Positions 24,196 through 31,386 of a stretch of 35,241 nt of DNA are shown piece after piece. The stretch comes from an uncultured Gemmatimonadota bacterium (GTDB lineage Bacteria; Gemmatimonadota; Gemmatimonadetes; Gemmatimonadales; GWC2-71-9). Both the position numbers and the translations under genes were made by a program. The stretch is from the NCBI GenBank assembly GCA_946479805.1, contig CAMLHP010000005.1, positions 1 to 35,241 of the forward strand. The letters are read 5' to 3'. Each line of letters starts with the position of its first letter. Within the stretch, counting starts at the first letter, position 1. The notes beneath the pieces were generated by a model. That model was not told the DNA's origin. It saw only the letters and a list, made by a program, of their open reading frames with translations, and did not search any database.

Positions 24196-24224
24196 GGGCG
24201 CAGGGGGCGGTAGCCCCCGCGCCC
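24196..24224 (-). terminator. GC-rich hairpin downstream of the TPR gene
   Basis: A strong stem-loop seven bases after the stop of the secreted TPR gene. The inner stem GGGGGC/GCCCCC closes a four-base loop, extended by six more pairs past a single-base bulge (about 12 pairs in all). No T-run follows on the minus strand, so it may protect the 3' end of the message or mark a factor-dependent stop rather than act as a classic intrinsic terminator. The tRNA-Asp gene begins about 28 bases further on. Confidence 0.5.
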
Positions 24225-24230
24225 CGGGGT

Positions 24231-25976
24231 TCAACCGCAGAAGGAAGAGACCAGCGCGGTTGTGCGTTCCTTGTACTGGACGATGCTGCCCTCGAGCCTG
24301 CCCGCCTCGTCCGGCCGCCCGGTCTTGGCCTTCTGGATGGCGGGGCCCGCCTCGGTCATCAGCGTGTCCATCCGACGGGCGGTCTCGCACGACTTGGAAG
24401 CAACAGCGCGATCGTCCAGCTGCGCCGTGAGCTGCAGGTTGGCCACCGCGAGAAGGTATGACATGGTGGGCGAGAACGGAGCGTCGGGTGCCAGCTCCAC
24501 GCCCTTGCGCAGCATGTTGCCCGCGATCTCGAAATTGGCCGTGTCACCCACCGTGGTGTCGGGCTGGATGTACTTCAGCGCCCCGTTGGTCAGGATGCCG
24601 GCGGCTTGCGGCTTGGTGAAGTCGTCGCCGTTCCGGCTCACCACCTCGATGTACGGCATGGCCTCGTCGGCACGCCGGGCATTGACCAGCGCCTGGGCGG
24701 CCGACAGGGCCGCCGTCACATTGGTTGAATCAATGGCCAGCAGCCGCTTCGCTGCGGCGAGGGTGCTGTCGGCCTGACCGGTGTAGGTGTAACCCTTGAT
24801 CAGGTTGGCCAGCATCGTCGGATTGCTGGGGAATTTCTGCGCGCCGATGGCGACCCATTTGGCGTAGGTTGTCGTGTCGGCGGCTGTCGGCACCGGCAAG
24901 GTGTCCGAGAGCCGCTGTTCCGCAGCCGCAGCGATCTTGGCAAAGAAGAGCGTGTCGGCACGGAGCGAATCCACTGCATAGGCCTGCTCAAGCGCCTGCA
25001 CTGCACACTGGTAGTTGCCTGAGAAGAGGCACGCGCTGCTCTTCAGGTCATAGAGCTCGGCGTTGCTGGGGTCCAGCCGGAGGCCCTCGTCCGCAACCTG
25101 GACGGCGGCGTCAGAACGGCCCGCCGAGAGGAAGTAACGGAAGGCGCTCTGGCGCAGTTCCTGATCCGTGGGCGAGGCGCGCAGCATGTGCTGCAGCATG
25201 GTGACGGCCTGCGCGGTGTCACCCTGAACCTCGTGGATGGACGCGAGCTGCCGCATGGCAATCACGCTGAGCGAGTCGCCCGCGATGGCAGCCGACAGGT
25301 GCTCGACCTTCCGGGCGGTGTCGCTGGCAAGCTGGGCCAGGCAGTAATGCGCGAGGCCGTTGCCCGGCATTTCCTTGAGCACCGACTCCGCCTTCTTCGC
25401 GGCATCGGCCGGCTTCTGGGCCCTGAGGTTCATGCACTCGCGTGCGTTGGCGAGGTGCTCGAGCGCGGGCTTGAGCGCGTCCGCCGCCGCCGATCCCATG
25501 GCCTGAGGGGCGCCGCTCTGCTGGATCCGGACGGTTACGCCGGCATCGTCATTGGTGCCGGCAAGCCGGGCAACCATGCTCCACTGGCCGCTGGCTGGCC
25601 TCGACATCTGCGAAGTCACCAGCACGCGCCCGGCAATCTGCTGCGCCAGGGCCCGCGCGAGGGCGGGTGTGAGCAGCTGGTGCGGATCGTACCCGAATTG
25701 CACCAGGGCCGAACTCATCATCGAATCGCTGATGACAGAATAAGCGTTGCGGGGAGCGACCCGCTCCATCCTGTCGCGCATGGCCTGGCCCACCGACACC
25801 GCGGTCGCGCTGTCAGCGGTGGTGAAGACATACGGCGTCGCCACCATTATGCGCGTCAGCGGTGTGGCTGAGCGTCCACCGCCGATGCGGGCGCCTGACG
25901 GGATGCCCTGTGCAGCCACAGGAGCGGCGCCCAGCATCATCAGCATCGAAGCCAGTCCGAATTGGCGAATGTTCAT
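24231..25976 (-). CDS. Secreted TPR-type repeat protein, unknown function
   Basis: About 581 residues. The start is the ATG at 25976, chosen because it has GGAGG in front and gives a clean signal peptide (IRQFGLASMLMMLGAAPVAAQ, cleaved after AAQ); the frame is open 18 codons earlier, through the hairpin. Residues about 35-165 form an alpha/beta domain (TRIMVATPYVF...GRVLVTSQMSR) resembling the N-terminal parts of periplasmic TolB or CsgG-like proteins; this is a weak resemblance. From about 180 to the end are helical tetratricopeptide-like repeats (GLAHYCLAQLASD, AVTMLQHMLRASPTDQELR, VADEGLRLDPSNAELYDLK, LLAIDSTNVTAALS). TPR proteins of this kind scaffold envelope complexes. It lies alone between two tRNA genes, with a hairpin on each side, and shares no overlap with a neighbour. 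Confidence 0.7.
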   Translation of the reverse strand: MNIRQFGLASMLMMLGAAPVAAQGIPSGARIGGGRSATPLTRIMVATPYVFTTADSATAVSVGQAMRDRMERVAPRNAYSVISDSMMSSALVQFGYDPHQLLTPALARALAQQIAGRVLVTSQMSRPASGQWSMVARLAGTNDDAGVTVRIQQSGAPQAMGSAAADALKPALEHLANARECMNLRAQKPADAAKKAESVLKEMPGNGLAHYCLAQLASDTARKVEHLSAAIAGDSLSVIAMRQLASIHEVQGDTAQAVTMLQHMLRASPTDQELRQSAFRYFLSAGRSDAAVQVADEGLRLDPSNAELYDLKSSACLFSGNYQCAVQALEQAYAVDSLRADTLFFAKIAAAAEQRLSDTLPVPTAADTTTYAKWVAIGAQKFPSNPTMLANLIKGYTYTGQADSTLAAAKRLLAIDSTNVTAALSAAQALVNARRADEAMPYIEVVSRNGDDFTKPQAAGILTNGALKYIQPDTTVGDTANFEIAGNMLRKGVELAPDAPFSPTMSYLLAVANLQLTAQLDDRAVASKSCETARRMDTLMTEAGPAIQKAKTGRPDEAGRLEGSIVQYKERTTALVSSFCG

Positions 25977-26029
25977 CCCAAATCCTCCAAGGCGTGGAGG
26001 GCCGAACCCGGCCCTATAGACTCGCTGCA

Positions 26030-26104
26030 TGGGCGAAGAGGGATTCGAACCCCCGACATCCTGCGTGTAAGGCAGGCGCTCTGGACCAGCTGAGCTATTC
26101 GCCC
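26030..26104 (-). tRNA. tRNA-Val (anticodon TAC)
   Basis: A complete cloverleaf on the minus strand. The acceptor GGGCGAA pairs with TTCGCCC, and the discriminator is A. The D arm is GCTCAGCTGGTCCAGAGC. The anticodon stem CCTGC/GCAGG holds the loop CTTACAC, which reads TAC. The T arm is GGGGG-TTCGAAT-CCCTC. CCA is not encoded. The 69 bases upstream, back to the 63-residue gene, hold no clear promoter. A short 7-bp GC hairpin at 25998-26015 follows it, just before the TPR gene's ribosome-binding site. Confidence 0.96.
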
Positions 26105-26173
26105 GTACGGCGCCTCAACCCCACTGAAAATACCCATGGATGCAGGCTCCGTGCCGTGGCCCATATCACGATG

Positions 26174-26365
26174 TTACAATGCTATCGCCAGCGGGAAGAG
26201 GACGCAGTAACCCACCACCAGCAGCACAGCAGCGGCCGAAGGGTGCCCCGCATTGAGGACAGCGTAGCCGGCCACAAGCGTGATCGTGGCGATGGCCAGC
26301 AGGACGAGATTGCGGCGCCCAAACAGCGCCGGACGGCCCGACCGGGTCACGGAAGTTCCTGTCAT
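26174..26365 (-). CDS. 63-residue membrane protein, DUF3098-like
   Basis: A small protein with two predicted transmembrane helices: about 20-39 (LVLLAIATITLVAGYAVLNA) and 43-62 (SAAAVLLVVGYCVLFPLAIA). A basic N-terminus with LFGRRN places the ends in the cytoplasm. The layout 'FG.RN..LL.......GY..L..G', two helices and a short loop, resembles DUF3098, a small family best known from Bacteroidota; this is from memory of the pattern and not verified. It begins 12 bases after the stop of the peptidase gene and appears to be the last gene of the long train that starts with mglA. No good Shine-Dalgarno is seen, in keeping with coupling to the gene before it. Confidence 0.65.
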   Translation of the reverse strand: MTGTSVTRSGRPALFGRRNLVLLAIATITLVAGYAVLNAGHPSAAAVLLVVGYCVLFPLAIAL

Positions 26366-26377
26366 AAGGGCATCACG

Positions 26378-27274
26378 CTACTCACTCGGCGGGACCCGGT
26401 CAAGTTCTGCAAGGGCTTCGGGGGGCGGCACTTCCCATCCTTCGTCGAGTGCTTCCCTGCGGGGAATATCCTGCCGCCGCCGGAACCAGGCCGCTGCCAT
26501 CACCGCCGCCGCCATTACGACCCAGAACCCCCCGGCGACCATCCACGTCAGCAGCCCGTAGCGGCGGCGAACGTCCCGGCGCCACGCGGATGCAAACTGG
26601 CCCGTATTGAGACCGGTGCTGCGACGCACCGCGTCATTCCACGGGACACCTTCCCGCAGCAGTCCGAGAAGCGGTGCGATCGAGCCGCTTGGATGGCGAC
26701 GCGCCAGGTCGAGCACCGCACTGGTCGCCAGCGCATATGACGCCTCGGCAGCGGCGGGACCGGCGCGCAGGGTCGAGTCGAGCTGGTCCAGTTCGGGAAC
26801 CGCACCGCGAAGCACCGATACGTTGAGCGCCAGGCCATCGAGGCGGGACCATTCGCCCGAGGCGTAGGACGCGTACCCCTCCTCGAACCAGCGGGGCATC
26901 CTGGTGCGGACAGCCCGCCGGAGCGCCAGGTGGGCCAGTTCATGCCGGAGAGTGGCGGCCGGATCGCCGGCGTCGACGCGGATGACGATCGTCCTGCTGC
27001 CCGGCATGGCCACGCCCGCGCCCCAGGTGGGGGCCCGGCCCCCAGTCATCCGCTGGAGCGTCCCCGCGTCCGGCACGACAATCAGCCGTATGGGCCCGGG
27101 ATCCTGGCGCCCGAGTCCGGGCCAGGTTGCCGGCGCATCGGCTATCTCGCCCAGCAACGTGGCCAGCCCCATCTGGTCGGGCCAGGCCACGACGGTCACC
27201 TGCCCTACCACGGCAACGCCCGGCCGCCCGGGATCGGTTCCCTGCAGGCCCAGCAGCAGGAGCAGGCAGCTCAG
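26378..27274 (-). CDS. Membrane-anchored gluzincin-type metallopeptidase (peptidase MA-like)
   Basis: About 298 residues. The zinc motif HELAH (H111, E112, H115) is followed about 16 residues later by WFEEGYASYASGEW, whose Glu would be the third ligand. This is the arrangement of the peptidase MA-like family. An N-terminal hydrophobic stretch (SCLLLLLGLQG) suggests export, and a C-terminal helix (about 240-262, WMVAGGFWVVMAAAVMAAAWF) followed by RRRQ anchors it to the membrane. The catalytic domain would then be periplasmic. The start is uncertain: no ATG, GTG or TTG lies near the stop of the upstream gene. I place it at a CTG overlapping that stop (CTGA), which keeps the leader; the open frame reaches 27442 but there it overlaps the TPR gene deeply. 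Substrate unknown. Confidence 0.7.
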   Translation of the reverse strand: MSCLLLLLGLQGTDPGRPGVAVVGQVTVVAWPDQMGLATLLGEIADAPATWPGLGRQDPGPIRLIVVPDAGTLQRMTGGRAPTWGAGVAMPGSRTIVIRVDAGDPAATLRHELAHLALRRAVRTRMPRWFEEGYASYASGEWSRLDGLALNVSVLRGAVPELDQLDSTLRAGPAAAEASYALATSAVLDLARRHPSGSIAPLLGLLREGVPWNDAVRRSTGLNTGQFASAWRRDVRRRYGLLTWMVAGGFWVVMAAAVMAAAWFRRRQDIPRREALDEGWEVPPPEALAELDRVPPSE

Positions 27275-28143
27275 GCGGACTGACGTCGCGGGATGTCCCC
27301 TTCGCGGGCGACCAGCTCCAGCATTTCCTTGCAGCGCTTGCCGTGGGGACTGAGCCGGTTGGCCCGCCATCCCTGGTCCCACGATTCGAGCGCGCCGTCG
27401 CGGTCGTTGGCCAGCCACTGGGCCCGACCCAGCTCGTACCACGCCTCGATCATGTTGGGCCCCAGCGCGAGGGTCTTCCGGAAGAAGCTCTGCGCATCCA
27501 CGTACATTTCGCGCTCCAGGTACACAAGTCCCAGGTAGAAATGGGCGTAGAGAGTCGCCTTGCGATCGTTGTCGAGGCGAATGGCGCGGGAAAGGTGTTC
27601 GATGGCCTCGCCGAAAATGCGCTTCTTGAGGCAGATGTATCCGACGTTGATGCGTGCCAGCGAGTTGGAGGGCTCGCGCATCAGCACCCGGGAGAAGGTG
27701 GCGAGGGCCTCATCGTACTGCTCGGCGTGCATCTGGGCCCAGCCAAGGAGTGACTGGGCTTCAGTCGCGTCGGGCGAAAGCGCCAGTGCCTTCTCCAGCA
27801 CCTGGATCGCCGTGTCGTACTCGCCCAGCGAGATCAGGCTCCATCCCTTCTCGATGAAGGTCGAGGCACCTATGTGATCCGAGTGGACCACGGGCGCGGC
27901 GCCGGAAAGCCTTGGTTCCGGACCCGCATCGGCGGCAGCAACAGACTGCTTGTAGCCGTCCACCAGCGCGCGGATGCTTTCCTTCACCTCGCCCAGCTCG
28001 GTGAGTGCCGCGTCCACGTCCTTGAACAGGGCTATGATGTCGCGCTTGACTGCCTCGCGCTGGGCCGCGCTGGATGCCGAGGCCAGGCGGGCCTCGATTT
28101 CCCGGTAACGCCGCCGGAATCCGTCCGCTGCCGGTTCACTCAT
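27271..28143 (-). CDS. Cytoplasmic TPR protein in the chemotaxis-like gene train
   Basis: A 290-residue protein without signal peptide. The N-terminal third is helical and charged (FRRRYREIEARLASASSAAQ, then ALTELGEVKESIRALVDGY), likely coiled coil. A linker runs from about 70 to 90. From about 93 come four or five tetratricopeptide repeats: EKGWSLISLGEYDTAIQVLE, LLGWAQMHAEQYDEALATFS, NVGYICLKKRIFGEAIEHLS, FYLGLVYLEREMYVDAQSFF and ELGRAQWLANDRDGALESWD. TPRs bind partner proteins, so it may scaffold the CheW or MglA components. The start overlaps the cheW stop by 4 bases (ATGA). Confidence 0.8.
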   Translation of the reverse strand: MSEPAADGFRRRYREIEARLASASSAAQREAVKRDIIALFKDVDAALTELGEVKESIRALVDGYKQSVAAADAGPEPRLSGAAPVVHSDHIGASTFIEKGWSLISLGEYDTAIQVLEKALALSPDATEAQSLLGWAQMHAEQYDEALATFSRVLMREPSNSLARINVGYICLKKRIFGEAIEHLSRAIRLDNDRKATLYAHFYLGLVYLEREMYVDAQSFFRKTLALGPNMIEAWYELGRAQWLANDRDGALESWDQGWRANRLSPHGKRCKEMLELVAREGDIPRRQSA

Positions 28144-28604
28144 CGGCCCAGTCGCTCCAGTTCAACCTGCTCGGTCGAGCTGAACAATCGCCGCGCGTTG
28201 AGCAGCAGCAGGACCCGCTCGCCCACGGTGGCGATCCCGGTGATGAATTCCGCCGCCAGTCCCCGGATCATCTGGGGCGGCGCAGCGATGACGCCGGCGT
28301 CCACCCGCATCACCTCGCGCACCTCGTCCACCACGACCCCGACACCCTCGCCGCCCATCGTCACGACCACGATCCGGGTGTCGTCATTGACCTCTGCCGG
28401 AAGGCCGAGGCGCTTGCGGAGGTCCACCACCGGCATGGCAGACGCGCCGTGCTGCAGCATTCCCTCAAGGAAGTCGGGGGCCCCCGGAACCGGGGCGGGC
28501 TGCTGCCAGCGGAGGATACGCTCGACCTGGAGGATGTCGAAGGCGAACTCCTGGGTTCCGGTGCGAAACGCCACGAGCTGAACATCGTCTCCTGTAACCG
28601 TCAC
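28140..28604 (-). CDS. cheW: CheW-type chemotaxis adaptor (second of two)
   Basis: 154 residues covering one CheW/SH3-like double barrel. Family pattern: LVAFRTGTQEFAFDILQVERIL at the N-terminus, then FLEGMLQHGASAMPVVDLRKRLGLP, IVVVTMGGEGVGVVVDEVREVM, and LAAEFITGIATVGERVLLLLNARRLF. CheW couples receptors to the CheA kinase in the cytoplasm. The residues around the receptor- and kinase-binding grooves look conserved in outline (R in LRKRLG; G of FITGI). The start is a GTG overlapping the stop of the preceding cheW-like gene (GTGA), with GGAGG upstream. It follows the TPR-free run cheR-cheD-cheB-cheW and precedes a TPR gene. No CheA gene is in the window. Confidence 0.92.
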   Translation of the reverse strand: MTVTGDDVQLVAFRTGTQEFAFDILQVERILRWQQPAPVPGAPDFLEGMLQHGASAMPVVDLRKRLGLPAEVNDDTRIVVVTMGGEGVGVVVDEVREVMRVDAGVIAAPPQMIRGLAAEFITGIATVGERVLLLLNARRLFSSTEQVELERLGR

Positions 28605-29029
28605 AGCGATCCCTCCTCGGCCAGCCGGGCCCCGAGCAGTGAGAGGTCGAGCAGGGGGACAAGCGTGTCTTCATGGCGGAGGACCGATCGCGACCACGGC
28701 ACTGCCCGGTCCGCCGGTACCGTCATCGGGTCGCCCTCGATCACGAGGTCGGCATGATCCACTTCGAGGCAGAGCCGCTGACCATTCGCATTGAGCACCA
28801 CGGCCATCGGCGTGGCCGCTGATTGCGGTTCCGCCCCCGCGGGAGCCAGCAGCCGGCCCAGCGACAGCACCGGCAGCATCTCTCCCCTGAACGTCGCCAC
28901 GCCCACCAGCGATGCCTCGCGGGCCGGCACCGGCGCAACGTTGCCGGCATCTGCCACTGCCTCCAGCCACTTGACCGGCAGCCCGAAGGCACGTCCGCCG
29001 GCGCGCACCAGCAGGAAGGCCTCGCTCAT
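28601..29029 (-). CDS. CheW-like adaptor (first of two, divergent)
   Basis: 142 residues with the CheW fold but weaker match than its neighbour. [21 protein letters not shown] is the N-terminal strand pattern, [21 protein letters not shown] matches the central FRG/LPVxxL signature, and [24 protein letters not shown] the next. The C-terminal part ([21 protein letters not shown]) replaces the usual DGKVLxLLD strand. Two different CheW paralogues in tandem suggest either binding to different receptors or a CheW-only scaffold. The start ATG at 29029 overlaps the cheB stop by 4 bases. Confidence 0.88.
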   Translation of the reverse strand: MSEAFLLVRAGGRAFGLPVKWLEAVADAGNVAPVPAREASLVGVATFRGEMLPVLSLGRLLAPAGAEPQSAATPMAVVLNANGQRLCLEVDHADLVIEGDPMTVPADRAVPWSRSVLRHEDTLVPLLDLSLLGARLAEEGSL

Positions 29030-30105
29030 GCGGCTGACATGCGGCCGAGCCGCTCCGAGAGGAAAGTGCCAATTTCGGCAATCGACAATTGTACGTCGGC
29101 GCCGCCCAGCACCAGCGCGGAATGCGGCATCCCGTACACCACCGAAGTTTGCCGGTCCTGGGCCACGCCCATGCCCCCCGCTCCGCGCACCGCCCGCATG
29201 CCGTCAGAGCCGTCCTTCCCGATGCCGGTAAGCACCACTGCGATAGCGTCAGCTCCGAAGCTGGCAGCCACCGAACGAAACAGCGGGTCCGCCGCGGGCC
29301 GCACGCCCCATACCGGCGCCGAGCGGTCCAGCAGCAGCGCCGGGCCGTCGCTCCTCCGGGTCACGGTCATATGGTAGTCACCCGGCGCCACGTATGCGGT
29401 GTCCTCCAGCACTGGGGTTCCATGTTCCGCCTCCACCACGCGGAGCGAACTCTGCGCAGCGAGCCTCTCGGCCAGGGTGCGGGTGAACCGCGGCGGCATG
29501 TGCTGGACGATCAGCACCGCGGCGCCCAGTCCGGTGGGGAGCCGGGGCACGACTTCCATCAGCGCACGGGGACCGCCGGTGGAGGCGGCTATTGCCACTA
29601 CCCGCCGGGCACGGTCCGGCAGCGCCGCGAAGCTTCCCGACGCCGCCGGCGGCCGGTGGGGTCGCGCGAGCGGCGCCAGCCGGAACAGTTCCGCATGGCG
29701 TGCAGCCCTGAGCGCCGTCAGGACCCGCTGGCCGAGCCGGTCGATGTTGGCCCTGCTCCGCTCCTCGTCCTTGGCGACCAGCTCCACGGCTCCAAGTTCG
29801 AGCGCCCGTATGGCGCCGGCGGTGCCGGGGCCGGCATACGCGCTGACGACGACCACCGGCCGGGGTGCTTCCGACATGATGTAGCCGATGGCCGCGAGGC
29901 CGTCGAGCTTCGGCATCTCCAGGTCCATCAGCACCAGGTCGGGCGCGAGCGCATGGACCTTCTCGATGGCATCCTCACCATTGCGCGCGGTGCCGGCAAC
30001 GGTGAAGTCGTCCGACTGCTGCACCGCCTCCGACAGCAGCCGCCGGAAGAAAGGGCTGTCATCAACGATGAGCACCGTCTGCCGGCTAGAGTTCGCGGCT
30101 GCCAT
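29026..30105 (-). CDS. cheB: Chemotaxis response regulator protein-glutamate methylesterase CheB
   Basis: Removes methyl groups from (and deamidates) receptors. 359 residues. The N-terminal receiver has the phosphorylatable Asp at D61 ([12 protein letters not shown]), acid pair D15-D16 and Ser at VSAYAG. The conserved Lys is followed by Asp (AKDEE) where KP is usual. A short linker (about 140-165) leads to the esterase domain with Ser175 (AASTGGP), His202 (VQHMPP) and Asp298 (GIGKDGSDG), the full catalytic triad. The start ATG at 30105 is chosen because it opens just before the receiver; it lies 20 bases inside the end of cheD. An open extension of 24 codons upstream overlaps cheD further and has no domain. 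Confidence 0.95.
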   Translation of the reverse strand: MAAANSSRQTVLIVDDSPFFRRLLSEAVQQSDDFTVAGTARNGEDAIEKVHALAPDLVLMDLEMPKLDGLAAIGYIMSEAPRPVVVVSAYAGPGTAGAIRALELGAVELVAKDEERSRANIDRLGQRVLTALRAARHAELFRLAPLARPHRPPAASGSFAALPDRARRVVAIAASTGGPRALMEVVPRLPTGLGAAVLIVQHMPPRFTRTLAERLAAQSSLRVVEAEHGTPVLEDTAYVAPGDYHMTVTRRSDGPALLLDRSAPVWGVRPAADPLFRSVAASFGADAIAVVLTGIGKDGSDGMRAVRGAGGMGVAQDRQTSVVYGMPHSALVLGGADVQLSIAEIGTFLSERLGRMSAA

Positions 30106-30571
30106 GCGCCACCGAGGAAACCACCACCCGCCCGTCGTCGATGGTGTACGTGACCGTCCGCCCAAAGTCGCCGCCAACCGCCTCGGCCATTATCGGAATT
30201 TCGTGATGCAGCAGCACGCTGCGGGTGGCGACGAGATTCCGCTCACCCATCTGGATCGTGCCGGGTGACACGAGGTTGGCGAACATCGCCGCGCCGCCGG
30301 CAAGCCGGGCCTCAAGGCGCCGCCGGTCGGCTCCCAGGTCGGTCATGGCGGCTATCATCGCGGGCACCGCGGTCTGGGGAACCCGCGCCGGCCGGTGCGC
30401 CGCGGACCGGGCCAGCGCGGGCGACGGAAGCAGCACGTGCGCCAGTCCGCCGACCCGGGCGACCGGGTCGTGGAGCACGATCGCCACGCAGCTGCCAAGT
30501 CCCACCGTGACGAGGGTCGTGCCAGCGGTTGCGGCGCGCAGTTCCGCCACCCTCACGTAGAGCTTGCTCAC
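30086..30571 (-). CDS. cheD: Chemoreceptor glutamine deamidase CheD
   Basis: Deamidates Gln residues of chemoreceptors and, in Bacillus, is a target of CheC. 161 residues, normal length. The catalytic set is visible: Thr22, Cys28 in GLGSC (24-28) and His45 in GLAHVLLP. Later motifs include RLAGGAAMF, the glycine-rich family signature, and [27 protein letters not shown]. No cheC is present in the window. The start ATG overlaps the cheR stop by 4 bases, and the end overlaps cheB by 20 bases. CheD needs a receptor substrate, so methyl-accepting proteins must be encoded elsewhere. Confidence 0.95.
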   Translation of the reverse strand: MSKLYVRVAELRAATAGTTLVTVGLGSCVAIVLHDPVARVGGLAHVLLPSPALARSAAHRPARVPQTAVPAMIAAMTDLGADRRRLEARLAGGAAMFANLVSPGTIQMGERNLVATRSVLLHHEIPIMAEAVGGDFGRTVTYTIDDGRVVVSSVAHGSREL

Positions 30572-31386
30572 GCGGTCCGCCGGTAGATGCGCTCGCGGGT
30601 GTCGATCAGCGTGAGCTGGTCACGGGCGGCTCCGAGCAGCGTCTCCACCTTGCCCAGGACCAGCAGCCCGCCGGGCGCAAGGTGCATCGCGAAGCTCTGG
30701 AACAGGCGTTCCTGCATCGGGCGATCGAAATAGATCACGACGTTGCGACAGAAGATGATGTCGTACACCGGCCGGAGCGGCTCCTCCGTCGCAAGGTCCA
30801 GCCGGCTCACCCGCACCTGCCGGCGCAACTCGGGACGCACCTGCCGCCCGGCGGCGGTCTCCTTCGTCCAGCGAGTGACGAACGCGGGCGGCGTTTCCTG
30901 GAATGCCTCCACCCGGTACTCGCCGGCGGCGGCGCGCTCGAGCGAAACCCGGTCCACGTCGGTGGCGTCTATCTCCAGCCGGTCCAGCCAGTCGCCGTGC
31001 CCCGACGACTCGGCAAGTTCGGCCACGATCATCGCGATGGTGTATGGCTCCTCTCCCGATGAGCAGCCTGCGCTCCACACCCTGAGCGCGCCCGCGCGCG
31101 CGGCCCAGCACTGAGGCAGCGGCCCGGTGCGAAATGCGTCCCAGGTCTCGGGATTCCGGTAGAAGCGGGTGACGTTGATGGTGAGCGCATCCTGCAGCCG
31201 AGCAAGTTCGTCGGTGTTCCGCTCGAGGAACTCGAGGTACTCGTCATAGCTGGCGGCTCCACACGCGCGCATGCGCACCGCGATGCGGCGGCGAAGGCAC
31301 TTGTCCTTGTATGCCTCGAGGGACATCCCCGATGCCGCGGAGAGCCGCCGGGTGAGGCGCTCGAACTCGGCGTCACCGTCGCTCAC
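30568..31386 (-). CDS. cheR: Chemotaxis protein methyltransferase CheR
   Basis: Methylates receptor glutamates with S-adenosylmethionine. 272 residues. The N-terminal helical domain (about 5-70) includes KDKCLRRRIAVRMRACG, the basic receptor-contacting type helix. The link motif TINVTRFYRN (69-78) is followed by the SAM-binding WSAGCSSGEEPYTIAM (104-119), IDATDVDRVSLERA and IIFCRNVVIYFD. The start is the GTG at 31386, overlapping the stop of the upstream gene (GTGA); 25 open codons further upstream overlap that gene and are low-complexity. No C-terminal pentapeptide-binding or TPR extension is present. Confidence 0.95.
   Translation of the reverse strand: MSDGDAEFERLTRRLSAASGMSLEAYKDKCLRRRIAVRMRACGAASYDEYLEFLERNTDELARLQDALTINVTRFYRNPETWDAFRTGPLPQCWAARAGALRVWSAGCSSGEEPYTIAMIVAELAESSGHGDWLDRLEIDATDVDRVSLERAAAGEYRVEAFQETPPAFVTRWTKETAAGRQVRPELRRQVRVSRLDLATEEPLRPVYDIIFCRNVVIYFDRPMQERLFQSFAMHLAPGGLLVLGKVETLLGAARDQLTLIDTRERIYRRTA

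Noticed and set aside
25998..26015. 7-bp GC hairpin after tRNA-Val as an intrinsic terminator
   Set aside because: The stem is short, no T-run follows on the minus strand, and it lies right before the TPR gene's ribosome-binding site. I note it only in the tRNA entry.
26105..26173. Promoter of tRNA-Val
   Set aside because: TTGTAA and TATTTT elements are present but about 40 bases apart. No pair with normal spacing was found.
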